Positions 51,901 through 64,000 of a stretch of DNA of 64,000 nt are shown here, one piece after another. The stretch spans positions 43,795,201-43,859,200 of the forward strand of contig OZ038422.1 in the NCBI GenBank assembly GCA_964036155.1, read 5' to 3'. The DNA comes from Diploscapter coronatus. Taxonomy: Eukaryota > Nematoda > Chromadorea > Rhabditida > Rhabditidae. The stretch's first letter is position 1, and each line of letters begins with the position of its first letter. The position numbers were made by a program, and so were the translations under genes. The notes beneath the pieces are model-generated. The model saw only the letters and a list, made by a program, of their open reading frames with translations. It had not been told where the DNA came from and made no database searches.

Positions 51901-54900
51901 AGAATGCGCGTTTTTGCGTGGGAGCAGAGTGCACAAACACGCAAACACTACGAACATAGTCATTTTGCCACAACTCTGCCCAACTCAAACAATGGTTCAC
52001 TTTCATCGATGTGTGAGACGTGTTTGTGCTGACTTCTGAGCAAGACCAATTGAAGTTATAAAAATTGCAATTTTAACTCCCCTTATTAAAATTTTGCTCA
52101 ATCAGATTTGGGGAGCACTTTCGTTAAACGGAATTAACTAAGAAGGTAGGTCGCACAAGCGACGAGCGAATTCATAGTTATGATATCAGATCGCATTGAT
52201 GAGAACTTAGGCTAATTACAGGCTAGCGAAGGAAATTTTTTGAGAAAATATGCAGGGAGTAGGTCGCAAGGACTTTCTGACGATCGTTCTCAATCCAACT
52301 TCGATTCCCAATTGCGGAAGAAAGAGTTGAAGTCAACCTTTGAAGTAAATTCCAAATGCTGGCTTTTTTCTGACTTTGCAACACCAAAACTTGTGTGAAT
52401 TCTTCGAAATGTAGGAAATATTATCCTTCAACAATTGTGCCGTTTCATTCATAATGTGATCCAATTTCAATTATTCCGTGTTGAATTTAGTAATTTTGCT
52501 AATGAAATGTTACCCTTTCGAACGATAATTGTTCACTCTTTTATCGTGCGAATTCGAAGTAAATGCTAATTTTTTCAAGCCGAATGACCTTTCTGTTATT
52601 GCAATTGGACTTGAGATAATTGCGTACAGGCAAATATTTAAGACCGCGGTGCGTATTTCTGTAACTCAACCCTACTATTTACTGTGCAGTCCTGTTTTCG
52701 CGTCATCGCATTTCTCAGGCCTCAGCCATTGTCTGCTCCTTCCTCTCATTCTTCACATCTATTCTCTATTTTCTCGTTGCTCGTACTCACATCAGCCAAG
52801 CAATGTCGTGTTTTTGTGGTATCTGGTAACTCGGTTTTTCATCTAATAAGGCTAAGGAGCGGAGCTTGAATATTTGAGATTTCAGTTTATTTTCGCTGTG
52901 CGAATCATTCGAGGAAAAATCTTAGAATATGAGATTTTTGCATCCGCGCAGTGAAACACTTCATTTTTGAGCTTCAGAAAATATCTTCTCATGCCATTAT
53001 TGGTCAGAAATCTAGGGTTTTATGATTTGCTCTTCATTATCGTCGAGGAAAGGCTAATTTACGGAAGTATAATGATTCCTTTGGACCCTAGCAGAAAACG
53101 AGATATTGTGGACCATTTTTCTACTGAGGCTTGAATGAGATTTTCTGTGTAGTTTGCGGATTTGAGAATTAGAGACACGTTAATATGTGAAGGCTAGAAT
53201 ATCATATTCTCGATGTTAAATTATCAGTATGATATGATATGTTGGATTTAATGATTAAAACTTTTCTGGTCTCACACTTGTATTTAAAAATGAGCTCACT
53301 GATTTCATCAATTGTATGTTAAAGTTAAGCTCGAAAATTTGTATAATGCAGTGGTTGATGCTATATTTCTTCGTCTGGCAAGCCCCTAATATGAGGCAAA
53401 AATTACTAAATTCTGTAACACTCTTCCTCAGCTCGTCAAGAAACTTAAAACTCTTAAATCGGATTACATTCCCAATAAGCTATTGGAATTAATCGTGTTT
53501 GTAGCTTTCAAATTTGCTTAACTTCAACGACATCCTATCTTCACAGTAGTCTAGTCTGATTTTTCTCATCTTTCTGCAAATATTGTATTTGTCACGAAGA
53601 GAAATAGGAGCAAGAATGTTTTATAATGATTCACGTAATACCTAGTTATCTGGTTATCATTGCAGAGCGAGATTTTGTCGTTCGAATGTCTGCTGGGTAT
53701 AACCTAATTTGTCGCCTTTTAAAATCGCTCTGCAGACGGTTGTTGGTTTTGTCAGCTATGGATGAATACCGGAATTGCCAATTATATTCTCATTTCTCCT
53801 CATTCCCACTCATTTCTCTTCATTTCTTCGTTTATTTCGTTATCCCCTGCCTTTCTTTCCGGTTATGCATTTTTAATGACAATATGCTTCTTTTTCCTTC
53901 TGCCTTTTCAATACTTGCTGCCCTGCTCCTTAAGGTTCTCGTGGGCCTTGGGATCTTCGACTTATTACCTATTTTGGCAGTTTTAGCAGTTTGCTTTTTC
54001 CTTTTTCCTTTCTGACAGACCACTTAACTTCCAGCCTTGTAGCGTCACGCCCTTGCCAGAATTGGTCCCGAAATCGGGTAATCCTCAGGAAAATCCATAT
54101 TTGACCAAAGCTCTGCTGCAGCCTTCTGTCATGCGCCAGACACAGGTGCAAACATGTGCAAACGGCCGAATGTCAGCTATTTTTCTCTGCTTTCTCCGAC
54201 TAATAAAATAAATGCAGATTGACTTTTTACGAGAGATTCGAGCAGAACGCTGCATATAAAATTTAAAAAGTTGTCGTTGCTCTAGCACTTTTTCATGGCT
54301 TTCCCTTTTAGTTGATGTATTCATGCGGATCTTGATGCTTTATTGCGAGTTTTTACTTTCATTCGATGCTCAGACTCAATTCGATTACAATCTATTGCGT
54401 GTTATTCGTACATCTGCAGGCGCCAAATGTAAGAATGACATTTGTAATCAAAACATACTCTTTCTGATTACAATTCGCAATGTATTATCTAATTATCCTA
54501 AGGAGTTCTAAACTTGGATTATCATGCAAAGTTGTATTATAGAGGGCAAAGATTTATGGAACAGAATAGATAAATCACAGACTGATTCGGGCGTTTTTGG
54601 AGAAATTAGCGAAGCCCTTCTTCCCCGTTCTCAACTTTGCAAAGTGAGTACAGTTCATCTCAGGGCTGTGACTGGAGAAATAATTGGTTTATCTCATGAC
54701 ATTTAGTCTTCGCTTGTTAAATCCAGTCATGAAAATTTTTATCCACCTACTTTAGAAATTGATATGAATTTTGTCTTTTTATCTTTGAACAAAAGGAATT
54801 TTTATTTTAAAATTCTCTATATTCCAAAGAGAAATAATCTGGATTTTATAAATTTCAAATAACCCCTATAAAATACTGTACAGAGTTTTATCGCATTGCT

Positions 54901-57900
54901 AAAAATTTTCCACGAAAAGATGACATTTTTAATTGCTTCGATGATGAATTCGAATTATTTGGGATGTTTTGAAAATTGTGGAACTATTTTTTCCCTTAAA
55001 ATTTCTATTCCCGTTTATCCACGTATTACTGTAGTGAGCTAAGCACATTTCTTTTTGTAGATCTTTCCCATAGTTATTGTGTTATTAGGGCTAAAAAGGT
55101 ATATTTATTCTTTCTTTACTCTGTAGATCTTTCGTCCTCAATTGATGAAGTCATTGCTACAGAATAACTTTTGTTTGTGAAAAGTTTGCATCGTGAAGCA
55201 TGAATAATTCAGAATTAATGAGAGTTCTTCATTGCAGCCGTGCTAGTTTTCCCCTGAACTCTTCAACTTCGCCTGTCTTTCTATTCATTTGCTCTTTTTA
55301 ATTCATTTTCATGATTATTGAGCCTCATTTTTATCGTAAGATTAGACTATATCATTTTTCTAGGAATTATTTCAAATGTCACATCATTTTGAAAATCATA
55401 ATTAATTCATGCAATTAGTTAGCTCTTTTCAGTTCATATTGCTATTTTTTTGTATAAAAGCTGTCCTTATTACTGAACCCGGAATTAAGTAGTGAATTTG
55501 CAGGAATTCTCAATGAATATCTCCCAGAATTTGTCCAAATAACCCCTTCCTTGACCCAGGAAGGTTTAATAACGTTTCTCGAGAGAACTTGAATTTCAAG
55601 GATTTTCATTTTTTGTTCTTTGAAAATCCCGCCTGAAGGTGGGAAAATGAAGAGCTCTTGAGGTGGCTTTTTTGGTTTCGGGTTTATTTTTCTGAAATCC
55701 AAGCTGTTTTCCACAATTCTTTTGTCCCGAAAAATCTTGCAACTTCTTATTCGAGGCAATGAAAAAGGAGACAAAAGAAACCAAAAACTGTGAAATTCAT
55801 CCTCTTTTTCTGAACATTTTTCGGGAAGCCCCCTTATCCACTTTCCTTCAATTCTCCCTAATTTATTTCCAAATAAAATTCGAGAATGTGATCTCGTTGC
55901 ACCAGAAATCACGACCAGAAAACACTCTCAATCAGGCTAAAAATCACCGCCTCAATTTCCAAAATCGAAAGGGGAAATTCATTTTCCGTCTTCGTTCGAA
56001 TTCGAATTTCAAATTTGATTTTTCTGCAAAAATAAGCGAATTCTAGACTATCCTTATCAATTGAGATTTCGTCATTCGTTATCGAATTGTGAAGCCTTTC
56101 GACAAGAATGTGTTGTGACTCGATCTATCTCAGACATGGGGCTATTTATTTGTAAGGAGATCTTCGTATTTTAAAGGTTGAAGGAATCGAAGGAGATGGG
56201 GATTAAGATGCGCAAAGAAGGAAATCGGAGCTGCTGCTTGGGAACTGAGAAGGAGGACCCTCTCGCCACGTTGTCCTCGCTCCACTCTGTTCTGGCCTGT
56301 CCTTGCATGCCTCGGTGCCTCGCTGCTTCTCCTTCATCTACATCATTCTCTCTCCATTTGCCCAGAGAATCCCCTCATTTTTCGAGCTTCTCGACCGAAG
56401 CCAATTCGGTATGAGAGAATGCAGATTTGCGTGGGCAATGCAGTGATTTGAAGCTGTACACTTCGTCCAATTCGGCGTTGCGAAAATTGTTGTGATGTTC
56501 AATATCGAATAACAAATTAGATAATTTTGGTGTGACGCAATAGTAGTTTTATATTTGAAACAAGGTTTAGGTATTTCAGTGGAATATAAACACGTTTTCG
56601 AACGGCGTTCTATCAAGGACATATTGAAATGCAGCTACAGTAATTTTCTGATTTTATCATTGTTTTATAACAACTAAGGATTTTTGTTCATACTCTGAAT
56701 TCAATCTAGCCTTCAGTTTTTTTTTTTATAACTACTCGAAATTTATACAATGATCATCATGTTTGGTGACCAACATATTCTTCATCTCGATTACATTGCA
56801 TCATAGAGCAAATGTTGAAGTTATAAATCGCAACATTGACGTTATTTCTTCTCATTCTCTTACTCGCTCATTCATAGCTTCGAAATTGTTCAAATATCCC
56901 CGACAATGCAGTTACGTACAGATAATTGGCTGGTATTGCATGTTCACTGCAGCCTCATCTGCCAGTCGGTTCCTCTCATTTCCCTGGCTATTTGCTATTT
57001 GCTTTTCCCTTTCCCTTGCCTTCTTCATTACCACCTCTCTTGTTTCGCGTGTTTCATTCTCCATTCCTCATGTCATACCGCCCCATTCATATCATTCTGT
57101 CTCAATTTCAACATCTCAAATATAAATTTTCAGTTTAAACGGTTCTGATTTCAGATGCTTTTTTATTACAAATTATGCCAAATTTCACCTTCTCAACATA
57201 TGAATTATTCAATTCTTCGGAATTATTAATGCATTGCAACACAATCATGCGCCGTTTTGTTGATATCCGATATCCAATATTAACTCGACCTACTTCCGCA
57301 CGACACCAGAATATGCATAGCATCGCAGCGAAAAACATGAGAATTTACGTATTAGTTTGTAAATATACGCAGACGTGTAAGGATATTCGAACGTTGTATT
57401 GATCTTGGTTCAGTTTATCCCCTCTTTTGCCTCACTTCCTTTCCAATTTTTTTTTTTTCGAATTCCCTCCTTTTTCACTTTCCTGTCTTCGTCTTCTGAT
57501 CCAAGGTGTTGACTTTTGCACCTAATTTACTTCATCTTCTCTGCTTTGCATCAGTCTGTCTTTCATTCTTTGAACATCTATGGAACTTTTTCCATCACGT
57601 TTATCAAAATTTGTTGTTCGAAGGAAAGACGTTTTTCAGCTAATAAATTCTGCTAACAGAACTATTTTCACTTTTCATCTAAAGAAGTCTTTTAACTTAT
57701 CCAAGCTACATTTATCCCATTCTACTTGAAAAAATAGCTGCGAGTAATAAAAATGGAACTGCCAACTTGTGCTATGAAGTTAGATTCTATGGTATTTTAT
57801 AATTGCAAGTTCTTTTAGAAAATGGCTACATTCGAAATGCATGCTGCATCTTCTTGAAGGAATTATCAATGTGTGTTAACAATCAAAAGTACTCATATCT

Positions 57901-58091
57901 GCCCATATGCTCATATTTGATTTTTACTGTAGCTATTTCAATTACCTTAGCATTTTCTAATTAATTTTTATATTTCAACACATTTTTTGTCGAAAGTCGA
58001 TATTTTCGCTGTTTCAACAGTCTGGAAATAAACTAATATTAAGCGAAATTTATTTAGGAAGTGTTGTACGACTAATCACTAGAATCCAAAG
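48930..58091. other. about 9 kb without a supported gene
   Basis: I looked for exon chains on both strands and found none that keep phase or resemble a family. Long open frames occur by chance (for example 55912-55442 minus and 53626-54015 plus), but they lack coding-like composition or splice context. The stretch may hold distal regulatory DNA or untranslated exons of the flanking genes. Confidence 0.4.
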
Positions 58092-60699
58092 ATGCCAAAT
58101 CCGGCAGTGTCCCGAATTGACTGGGAATTGCCAGCGAATTTTTCGTCCGAAGCCGAAATGGAAAAGATGTACGATACAACAAATGTAAGAGTAAAAAATG
58201 ATAAAACCAAACATGTTCAAATTTAGAACGACTTTCAAAATGTCGTTGGAATGTCCGTTTGTGTTTCAGCGATTCTTGGCATTGTCGCTAATATTTTCGT
58301 CATTGTTCTCTCATTCGGTCATGTCAAAGGAGACTTTCGGTAGATTTTTTTTTTATCTATATTCTTTAAAAGAATATTTTTCAGACATTTTGTTGCGAAC
58401 TTGGCGATAGTCGATATTTTATGTGGGTTCGTGTTTGCATTGATGGGATATGTGAACGTTTTCGATGACCACTATATTCCTACACAGTTAGTCGCAGGGT
58501 TAACTTATCAATGAAGTGATATGGTATTTTAAGAATCCTGTATTATATGGGTCTGGCCTTCTACGGTTCATTTGGAATTATGATCTGGGCTCTGGTCCCC
58601 ATTTCGGTATCCCGAATTTTGGCACTTACTAAACCGGTACTATATTCTTATGTGAGTAATTTGAGGGAAGCTTCAGAAGATCAATTTTATTGTTTCAGAT
58701 ATTTTCCGGCCGCAGGTCCGTATCCTTCTGCTTAATAGCTGATTTTCTTCCCGTTTCTGTTTTATACGTGAGTTTAAAATAAAGATATTAGATGTAAAAG
58801 ATTCCATCTCAGTTAATTTGCCAAGTGGACCATGACACAGCTCGATGGCTGTTCTACGGCTATGCAATTCTGACCGTAATCGCCTATCTCCTTGCATTTT
58901 CCACCAACTACATGGTATTTCAAATAGTCGGTAAGTAATTTTTCCTGCATTTTTCTCTGAAATAAACAAAAAACGCCAGTTCTGAATAGATAAATCCTGA
59001 TTTTGATATCCGCGAAGTTGTTTTCTTTCTTTAAAAAGGTATGAAATGGTTCATTCCTGTTAAGATATAAAAATTTGGTTTGGGAATCACATTCTGGTTC
59101 CGGATATAATTTTTGTAAATTCAATTGATTACACTATGCAATTTAATGAGTTAGCGCGATTCTTTTGCAAAAGGCATATTTTCCGAATATTTGATCGATC
59201 ACGTAAAGAGTGCAAATAGTGAAAATTGAGCAGCGAAATGTTTGGATTGTTCATCATTTAATTCTTTTTTTTTTTTCGAAATGTCAATAGTCGAATTTTT
59301 ATGCCAGATTATTTCCTAAAATATAACTAATTCATTTTAGCTCGTCACATTTGTATCGTGCAAAATTTGCGAGATCAGAATCGTCTGTTGGAAACGAGGC
59401 AAGTCGCTTTGGCGACATTGGGACAGGCACTGATACCGCTAGTTTGTCAGGTAAACTAGTTAAGCTTTTGATTCATCTTGACCGTCTAACTGTCTAATTC
59501 AGGTACCAGCCTTCTTGACGTTATCTTCCGTTCTTCTTCTATCGGAGCCAATCACAGGCGGACATGTAATTTCAATCATTCAGCTATGGCTGGCAAGCTC
59601 ACCCCTTCTCGATGCAATCATCACAATTCTCGTCATCAAGCAATACAGGTATGGAGTATTTTATAATACATGGAAATTTGCTTTTTATCAATATAATTTG
59701 CAAATATATATGTGATGTTTTATCCCTATTTCTAGATTAACTATAAAAAACTATCTTCTTCATAATTGCCTTCATATTTCAAATATCATCAATCTTCAAG
59801 TTCATAATTATGGCTTGTTTACATGAATGTTTGCTAATGCAATTTTGTTTTCAAAACTAGGCTATAATGGCGTATAACTTTAATTTGATTTTTGAGGAAC
59901 GAAAAGTTAAGTTGAGTATGAGAGGTGGTGAACTTTGTAACTTTCATAATTGCTTCTTCTAACTTTTTTCTACTCTTTGTGGGTAGGAAAAAGCTGACAA
60001 CCACCAATGGAAATCGCAGCTCAAACACATATAAAATTATCTTTTTCTATGCTTAGAAAATGGACAGATAATAGCGCGATAATTATCATAAAGGCAGCAT
60101 GTGTGAAATTGCAAGAGCGTTCGAAATTCATCCAACTTCTCTAGTAATCTTATGAAAAGTCACATAATTTTAAGTTTCCTGCAAACATATCTTTCTCATT
60201 TTTTTAAGATAATAAGTGCATGGCAGACTGAAAAAAGGTTTAGAAATACAAGGTATTAAAAACTGAAAATTTGAGATGAATTATTAGTTTACACTAATTT
60301 TGATAGAACCATTCATATTTGAAACATGAAAATCTAAATTGTGAGAAAACTTCATAGTCGGGGTGGTTTTTATTAAACATAACATCGTCTTTCTTGAAAA
60401 TATTTACAAAAAAAACACTATTAGTAGGCAAAAACTCAATTCTCTATTGCCCCATTCCATCGTTCCACCAAATGATAATTGTCAAATTGAGAATTGTTCT
60501 TTCTTCTTCAATATTGTTTGACAAGTTATATGATAAAAACAAAAACGATAATTCAATTATAAAGATAAATTACGCCAATTTCAGAAAGGAATGTCTGTCC
60601 TGTGCTTCCAGTATGAGCAAACGAGTCTGGTTGAGCAGCAGGCAGAAAGGATCAGGAATTTATTCGGACGAGAAACAGCCTTTCGAAACAAGGCTATGA
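58092..60699 (+). CDS. seven-helix chemoreceptor-like protein (nematode serpentine receptor)
   Basis: 9 exons, 327 residues: 58092-58184, 58227-58339, 58385-58486, 58534-58651, 58699-58767, 58813-58930, 59341-59450, 59503-59648, 60585-60699. All phases agree. Topology: extracellular N-terminus with NFSS glycosylation site, helix 1 (VVGMSVCVSAILGIVANIFV), helix 2 (FVANLAIVDILCGFVFALMG), helix 3 with ISVSRILALTKP at its inner end, helix 4, helix 5 (AILTVIAYLLAFSTNYMVF), helix 6 (LGQALIPLVCQVPAFLTL), helix 7 (WLASSPLLDAIITILVIKQYR) and a short basic tail. Helix 7 ending PLLD...YRK fits the Str-like superfamily of nematode receptors, where expression in sensory neurons is usual. The acceptor at 58534 is AAG. 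The first intron is 42 nt; the last is 936 nt and has no signs of a hidden gene. Confidence 0.85.
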
Positions 60700-60709
60700 T
60701 TGTTGAGAT

Positions 60710-60715
60710 AATAAA
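60710..60715 (+). terminator. polyadenylation signal AATAAA
   Basis: Canonical hexamer 11 nt after the receptor stop codon, so the 3' UTR would be very short. Confidence 0.55.
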
Positions 60716-62050
60716 TAGCGAAATTGAATATTTATTTGCTCGAAATGACTTTTAGAATATTATGGAAGTTTGAAACATGATTTTGGATAGAATGAATTTC
60801 GATTTTTTATTCTTAGATAATTATACGAACCTTCATGATTTCATTCGGATTGGCTGGAAATAAAATGAGTCATTGAGTCACGAGATAACTAATTCGACAG
60901 GCTCTATTCTTTGTGATTCAGTGAAAATCATTCATTTCTACGAGTCTATTTCTTACTTACATGAATAGTACAGTTCAAGCGTTAGAAAAATTGATGAATT
61001 TAGATCTCATGCTCGGGTTTATTTATTATCAAAGCATTGTGATGTTTTCGAATTGCGACAATCAAAATCGTAAAATAAATGTTTTCGTTTTTATTTTGAA
61101 TGGACGGATGGATGAATCGATAAAATGTTAAACAATATTACATCTTTCGCTTCGATTGCAAATTTCGCACAATAATAAAGGAATAGATTGAATATGACAA
61201 AATCGATGAATTTCGATGCTTCAAACTGACAAGCAGACTGCACAATTGAACCTTCGGATTTATTGCTCACGCATTATTTTTAGCCTCAATAATCGGAATT
61301 TTCGGCTCAAACTTCATTGCAATAACCGATATTTCTATGCTTTCAGATCGAAAATTATTGCTATTCAAGTACAGGGTGGAATTGAGATATTGTGTGCACA
61401 TTTGAATAACGATATGAACTTTATCTTAAAACCTACATGGTCAAAATTTTCTATGGCTAGAGTTTTATTCCATGGTACTTAAAAGCGTGCCAAAAATTTT
61501 CGAATTTCGATGAATTATGTCGGGTATACAGGACTTCAAAAATAACGTTTCACTTTTCAAGTCCCACAAAAAACGAAATTAGCAATTCTTTAAAGCCGGC
61601 TGAATGCCTGAATAGGTAGATACTAACATCATAATTTTGAATTAAAGCTCACTATTGGGCTTAAAGTGATCTATCGAGAAATTATTCTGCTTCAGACCAA
61701 TGCTGATATCAACATCAGGCCTTAAAATGCGATGATTTTATCTTCCTCTGACTGACTTACTCATGAAAATTAGCATAAAAATCCCATAAAATGCACATGG
61801 ATTGAAATTTGTTCTGTTTATCACATTTACGGCACCCAAATTCATACGAAATTATGGCAAACATCCTATCAGAATAAGTTAAATGGGACGATTTTAACGT
61901 TTGAAAATTTCTCGTATACAGTAACTAAGTTCCACCCTGTAGATCTATTGTGAATAGATCGAGAAAAGTTATTTATTCAATGTTACCCACTACTATCGAT
62001 TTTTTTCATAACTTTCAAGACTTTGATCAACTAAATACTGACTTTCTACT
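60716..62050. other. intergenic upstream of complexin
   Basis: No exon chain is seen. It contains a candidate TIR element at 61370-61941. The complexin promoter should lie here or before the second first exon at 62980. Confidence 0.45.
61370..61941. mobile_element. candidate non-autonomous TIR element
   Basis: TACAGGGTGGAA (61370-61381) and TTCCACCCTGTA (61930-61941) are exact inverted copies 572 bp apart, with weaker similarity continuing inward for about 15 nt. Both ends carry TA at the outer edge, as in Tc1/mariner-type insertions. The interior has no open frame. Confidence 0.45.
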
Positions 62051-62108
62051 ATGAGCATCTGTGAGCGGTTGGCGATTCTCCGACGAGCCAAACAGACTCA
62101 GTATAAAG
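62051..62108 (+). CDS. alternative first exon of complexin
   Basis: ATG at 62051 opens 19 codons (MSICERLAILRRAKQTQYK) plus one base and ends at the donor GGTATTTC. The phase is the same as that of the exon at 62980-63049, so either can join the acceptor at 63383. It would give a basic N-terminus instead of the hydrophobic one. Its use is inferred from phase and donor only. Confidence 0.45.
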
Positions 62109-62979
62109 GTATTTCTTTCTCTATTTTAGACCACGTTACGAGAAAATTCTGAAAAAGCGTGGTAATCAAATCAGATATCAACTAATAATAAGTATGGGTT
62201 AGAAATATTTTTTGACACAAATAATTACTGCGTGTGCGTGTTTTCGCAAATAACCTTACTTATTTACATATTACAACTGGGCACAGTTACATCTTTATTA
62301 TGAAGAGAATATTTTCTTGATTTATTTAACAAATCTGCACTTAGATTTTTTCTAATTTTCTCAAAACCAGAGTGTTAAGAAAAATATCTGAGGGGCAGAC
62401 TGGTGGCTCGTCATTTTCTATTCACACAGAATCACAGGATTAAGTGATTTGGGATAGAGATTAAGCGCACATTCACATCCTCCGAATGGGGGCTATTGCC
62501 TTTTCATCCCGGCTTAATATTCTATCAGTTCTCCTAAATCCCTTATCAGCTAATCATCCGTTTCCTCTGCTCTTCTCTGATAGCTTATCGTTTCTAATCA
62601 TCGAATCTATTCACTCGAATATCGCTTCTTGGAATGAATTATTTAGCCACTTACTCTCGTCTTCTTCATGCAATGCAACATTCTGTCTGCTTCATGTTAT
62701 CATCGAGAAATCTCGAAAATTTCTTTTACTTAAAACTTAAACATTTAAAGATATTTTCAACAATCACTTCAAAGATTTTCGCACGAATTTTAAAAATGCC
62801 TAAATTTCTTGAATGCATAATTTGAGTCTTGGAATTTCTTACCCTTTGCCAGCTCATTTACGCAGAACCCTCGAATCATTTCGTTTGTTTGGTAATAAAT
62901 TCCGCATCTATTTCCTGATCCAAAACGAGCAACTATTAGATCTCCTTCATCAAGTCTTTTCGTGTCATTTGCCTGAAAT

Positions 62980-63996
62980 ATGGCCGCTTCACCAGGCATC
63001 GCTCTGACTGGACTGGCTTTTAACACTCAGGTTACCCAGTTATTCAAAGGTAAATTGTAGCACACGTATGATCACTATAAAATTACCAAAAATACTTGAT
63101 CGTAAAATTGTTGGTAAGGAAAACAGATTTGATGACGATAGATTTTTGCTCTCCTTGTTTTATTTTACTTGGAATAAAAGTGTAATTGTACCCGTAACGG
63201 ATTTAGCCTTTTGTATATACGACTGAAAATGATTCTTGATATTAGAATTATTCTAAGCGTCGAATTCTAAGTCCAAAATTCTGAGAAAGCTCACTAATTC
63301 GCTTGAATCGGCTTTATCTTTGTGTAGAGCCACTAAGACATGGACGTAGGGATGAAAACGAAAATAATGATGAAAAATTTAGGAGGACTTGAGAAGTTGG
63401 CAGGAGACAACGAAAACGGCAATGAGAGGTCCGAAGCTGAGGATCCTGAGGTTTGAAATTTTTACTGCCCTTACTGTCTAATCTTATCTGATGTTTTACA
63501 AAATACAAATCAGAATAACTTCAGCTCGCTGCTGCTCGACTTGAACAAGAATTGCGTAGAAAGGAGAAGCACAGGAAGATGGAGGCCCAGAGGGAAAGAG
63601 TGAGGGACGAAATCAGAGCAAAGGTAATTTTTTGAGATAGATAAATGAGAACTAATAAAACAGGTGCATTTTAAAATTACTATCGATTTCTTAGCCAAAA
63701 TTCGTTATTTTCTGAGTCGATGAAATTTAATTCCGATTGCGACTTCAGAATAATTGCCAACTCGGTTTTTCTTCTGGCGACATTACGATAATAAACAAAA
63801 CAAAATAGGCAAATGGTATCAAATGTGAACCTTTAAAAATATCGCGAAATCTCGTCTTGTGTCAGGAAAAAATGCCATTTCATATTAAAATAAGGAAAAA
63901 TCCCTGTAATTGCAGTACAATATCAAGAAAAAGGACGATTCGATCGACAGCTGTATCGAAGGCAGAATTGCTGGGAATCGAAAGACTCCCGAACAG
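62980..63996 (+). CDS. complexin, 5' part (continues beyond window)
   Basis: Exons 62980-63049, 63383-63450, 63525-63623 and 63916-63996, ending at a donor GTAG at the window edge. Complexin binds the assembled SNARE bundle at synapses and both clamps and promotes vesicle fusion. The start MAASPGIALTGLAFNTQVTQ followed by GGLEKLAGD corresponds to the nematode CPX-1 N-terminus (MAAF..., GGLG). ARLEQELRRKEKHRKMEAQR is the accessory and central SNARE-binding helix (CPX-1 RRKEKHRKMEEEREKMRQ). YNIKKKDDS and GNRKTPEQ match YHIQKKEE and KKTPEEL. The acceptor at 63383 (TTTAG) is chosen because it restores the GGL junction; an upstream acceptor near 63329 would not keep this frame. The C-terminal membrane-binding part is missing here. 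Confidence 0.9.
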
Positions 63997-64000
63997 GTAG

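Noticed and set aside
53626..54015. 129-codon hydrophobic open frame on the plus strand
   Set aside because: Hydrophobicity comes from T-rich DNA. There is no start context, no splice partners and no recognisable motif.
55442..55912. 156-codon open frame on the minus strand
   Set aside because: No family resemblance, irregular composition and no splice or SL context. An open frame of this length can occur by chance in 9 kb of non-coding DNA.
56178..56414. Open frame in a locally GC-richer patch
   Set aside because: Low-complexity Ser/Leu/Pro translation without conserved features or splice sites.

Overview
The window looks like nuclear DNA of a nematode. Nearly all genes are split into short exons. 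Most introns end in TTTTCAG or TTTGCAG, many are very short (some 41-47 nt), and several first coding exons sit 1-20 nt behind an intron-type acceptor, as expected for spliced-leader trans-splicing. Two serpentine chemoreceptor-like genes and an Argonaute with nematode-like architecture agree with this. I cannot name the species. All gene models were assembled by hand from open frames, splice signals, phase continuity and remembered family sequences. No search was run.

Layout: (1) 1-2.9 kb, +, 3' part of a TFG-like ER-exit-site protein with a His-rich run. (2) 3.9-8.8 kb, +, a phospholipase B-like type I membrane protein that has lost every catalytic residue. (3) 10.1-19.8 kb, -, a 29-exon Argonaute with an intact slicer tetrad. 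(4) 19.8-24.9 kb, gene-poor, with several foldback elements. (5) 24.9-27.6 kb, -, a divergent alpha-tubulin with no Lys40, an N-terminal extension and a long acidic-then-basic tail. (6) 28.5-32.05 kb, -, a Cid1/TUT-type terminal nucleotidyltransferase, 114 nt downstream of (7) Integrator subunit 4 (32.2-40.6 kb, -); together they look like an operon. (8) 41.2-41.8 kb, +, a small gene of uncertain frame. (9) 41.8-43.7 kb, -, a phospholipid scramblase. (10) 45.3-45.7 kb, +, a 90-residue tail-anchored protein. (11) 46.4-47.7 kb, -, a seven-helix receptor whose middle cannot be resolved. (12) about 9 kb with no supported gene. (13) 58.1-60.7 kb, +, a complete seven-helix receptor. (14) 62.05 kb to the edge, +, complexin with two alternative first exons.

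How genes relate: Argonaute, the nucleotidyltransferase and INTS4 all act in RNA metabolism, and two of them probably share a transcript. Other genes are unrelated (secretory pathway, membrane lipids, cytoskeleton, chemosensation, synaptic release). Introns and intergenic DNA carry at least five kinds of inverted-repeat (MITE-like) element. In one case a terminal repeat contains the 5' splice site of an INTS4 intron.
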